Under the pieces are notes generated by a model that did no database searches, was not told the DNA's origin, and worked only from the letters and a program-made list of their open reading frames with translations. A program made the position numbers and the translations under genes. Shown here one piece after another: positions 62,741-64,000 of a DNA stretch of 64,000 bases. Source of the DNA: Rhodanobacter sp. LX-99 (GTDB lineage: Bacteria > Pseudomonadota > Gammaproteobacteria > Xanthomonadales > Rhodanobacteraceae); assembly GCF_018599185.1 (NCBI RefSeq), contig NZ_JAHFVL010000003.1:248001-312000 (forward strand). Direction: 5' to 3'. Position 1 is the stretch's first letter, and every line of letters begins with the position of its first letter.

Positions 62741-64000
62741 GACGCTGGCTCACTGGCGGGCAGCCGACACGGCCTTCGATCAGTGGCTGGACCTGCCCTA
62801 CCACGAACGCGAGGCCTGGCTGGCCGCACAGACGCTGCCGGCGCCGGTGCGGCGGCGGCTCGAGCAACTGCTGGCCGCGCACCGGCAGCCGCGGGCATCG
62901 CTGGACCCGTGCGGCGGCGACCTGGCCGGGTGCCGCCTCGGCGGCTGGACCCTGGAAACCGAGCTCGGCCGCGGCGGCATGGCCGTGGTCTATCGCGGCT
63001 GGCGCGAGCAGGGCGTGGCGCGGCAGCAGGCGGCGATCAAGATCCTCACCCTCGGCGCGCTCGGCATCACTGGCCGCGACCGCTTCCAGCGCGAGACGGC
63101 GATCCTCGCCCGCCTCAACCACCCAAACATCACCTCGCTGATCGACTCCGGCGTCGCCGACGACGGTACCTGCTGGCTGGCGATGCCGCTGGTCGAGGGC
63201 GAACGCATCGACCATTGGTGTGAATCGCACGCGCTCGATACGCGCGCGATCGTCCATCTTTGCCTACAGGTCTGCGACGCCGTGGCCTACGCGCACCGCA
63301 ACCTGGTGATCCATCGCGACCTCAAGCCCTCGAACGTGCTGGTCGAAGTCAGCGGCCACGTGCGCCTGCTCGATTTCGGCGTCGGCCAGTTCACCGACTC
63401 CACCGAGGAATGCACGCAGACGATGTTGCGCGCGATGACGCCCGGATACGCGGCGCCCGAACAGCTGCACGGTGCCTTGCCGAGCACCGCCATCGACATC
63501 TACGGCCTCGGCGCCCTGCTCCACCGCCTGCTCACCGGATGCACGCCGCAGACGACGGCCGAAAGCAGCCGATCCACCCGGCCTTCGCTGCTGGTCCGCG
63601 CCGACAGCGACGCCTGCCACCGCCATTACCTGCCGTTGAAAAACGACCTCGACTGGGTGCTGCTCAAGGCCTTGTCCGAAGCACCGGAGCAACGCTATCA
63701 CTCGGCCGAGGCGTTGGCCGACGACCTGCGCCGCTGGCTCGGCGGCCTGCCCGTGCTGGCGCAGAAACCGCGGCCGGGCTACCGGTTGCGCAAGTTCGTC
63801 GGTCGCCACAAGGTCGGCGTCGCCGCGGCGTGCCTACTGCTGTTCACCCTCGCCGGCGGCGTGGCGACCACGCTGTGGCAGGCGGGCATCGCCAAGGAAG
63901 AGGCGGCGAACGCGCGCGTGCAGGCGCAGCGGGCGACCCTGGTGCGCGACTTCCTGCAACACGTCTTCGAATCCACCAACCCGGATGCGGGCGGCATTCC
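62730..64000 (+). CDS. Serine/threonine protein kinase (PknB-like; 5' part, runs off the window)
   Basis: The first 423 residues are visible. An N-terminal 75-residue helical segment precedes the kinase domain: glycine loop GRGGMAVVY (80-88), K104 in AAIKIL, catalytic H195-R-D197 LKPSN, DFG (215-217), and AAPEQ. A membrane helix follows at about 362-384 (VGVAAACLLLFTLAGGVATTLW), then the start of what is usually a TPR sensor region. All catalytic residues are intact. ATG 62730 overlaps the sigma-factor stop by 11 bases, so the pair is co-translated and probably forms a kinase-controlled sigma switch. Confidence 0.92.
   Translation, partial: MDAETLAHWRAADTAFDQWLDLPYHEREAWLAAQTLPAPVRRRLEQLLAAHRQPRASLDPCGGDLAGCRLGGWTLETELGRGGMAVVYRGWREQGVARQQAAIKILTLGALGITGRDRFQRETAILARLNHPNITSLIDSGVADDGTCWLAMPLVEGERIDHWCESHALDTRAIVHLCLQVCDAVAYAHRNLVIHRDLKPSNVLVEVSGHVRLLDFGVGQFTDSTEECTQTMLRAMTPGYAAPEQLHGALPSTAIDIYGLGALLHRLLTGCTPQTTAESSRSTRPSLLVRADSDACHRHYLPLKNDLDWVLLKALSEAPEQRYHSAEALADDLRRWLGGLPVLAQKPRPGYRLRKFVGRHKVGVAAACLLLFTLAGGVATTLWQAGIAKEEAANARVQAQRATLVRDFLQHVFESTNPDAGGI

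Overview
This 64 kb window is high-GC chromosomal DNA, most likely from a Xanthomonadales gammaproteobacterium of the Rhodanobacteraceae type (Rhodanobacter/Dyella-like). The evidence is the MurL/MurD2 peptidoglycan pair, the fused aspartokinase/diaminopimelate decarboxylase, the paired 'transmembrane repetitive' TonB-like proteins, TamA/TamB and Xanthomonadaceae-style palindromic intergenic repeats. I see no rRNA, tRNA, CRISPR array, phage or intact insertion sequence. The genus is an inference.

Layout. 1-2.2 kb: 5' part of hrpA (minus), carrying an in-frame copy of a dispersed palindromic repeat. 2.4-2.8: dps. 2.9-7.8: divergent pair of an LtaS/OpgB-like phosphoglycerol transferase and a GH17-GT2 glucan synthase fusion. 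8.0-13.7: tamA and tamB separated by four consecutive hairpins. 13.7-17.9: drug-efflux locus with a TetR regulator, HlyD-type adaptor and SDR on one strand and the DHA2 transporter on the other. 18-20: M13 peptidase. 20.1-22: DUF1801 protein, MazE-like/Doc toxin-antitoxin pair, methyltransferase. 22.1-24.8: murD2 and murL. 25-27.6: aspartokinase/DAP decarboxylase with a MetJ-box-like array upstream. 27.9-32: class I fumarase, PhzF-like protein, APC permease. 32-34.8: a molybdenum-hydroxylase-like gene pair that lacks key cofactor and catalytic residues. 34.9-37.6: secreted protein of unknown function, then a small monooxygenase-fold gene between 12-bp inverted repeats. 37.8-40.7: two Pro-rich TonB-like proteins. 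41.1-43.2: EF-G-like GTPase. 43.4-50.5: seven-gene minus-strand operon (RDD, RDD, SpoIIM-like, DUF4129, DUF4350, MoxR, DUF58) with overlapping start and stop codons. 50.6-53.6: SET-domain methyltransferase, then a lipoprotein and acyl-CoA dehydrogenase behind a PsrA-like operator. 53.7-55.4: polysaccharide deacetylase/formyltransferase bicistron. 55.9-57.9: alpha-amino acid ester hydrolase. 58.6-61.1: CadC/TPR-like regulator and an overlapping 58-aa peptide gene. 61.2-64: YkvA-like protein, ECF sigma factor, and the start of its partner Ser/Thr kinase.

Several blocks concern the envelope: beta-glucan synthesis and possible phosphoglycerol decoration, outer-membrane assembly (TamAB), L-Glu epimerisation for peptidoglycan, TonB-like proteins, and the MoxR/DUF58 membrane operon. 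The strongest candidate for something new is the 32.0-34.8 kb pair. Its small subunit has lost all four ligands of the plant-type [2Fe-2S] cluster, and its large subunit has lost the catalytic Glu motif, yet both frames are otherwise intact. Other points of interest are the repeat absorbed into HrpA, the four-hairpin tamA-tamB spacer, the 58-aa VVPKP-motif peptide, and the inverted repeats around the 37.3 kb gene.
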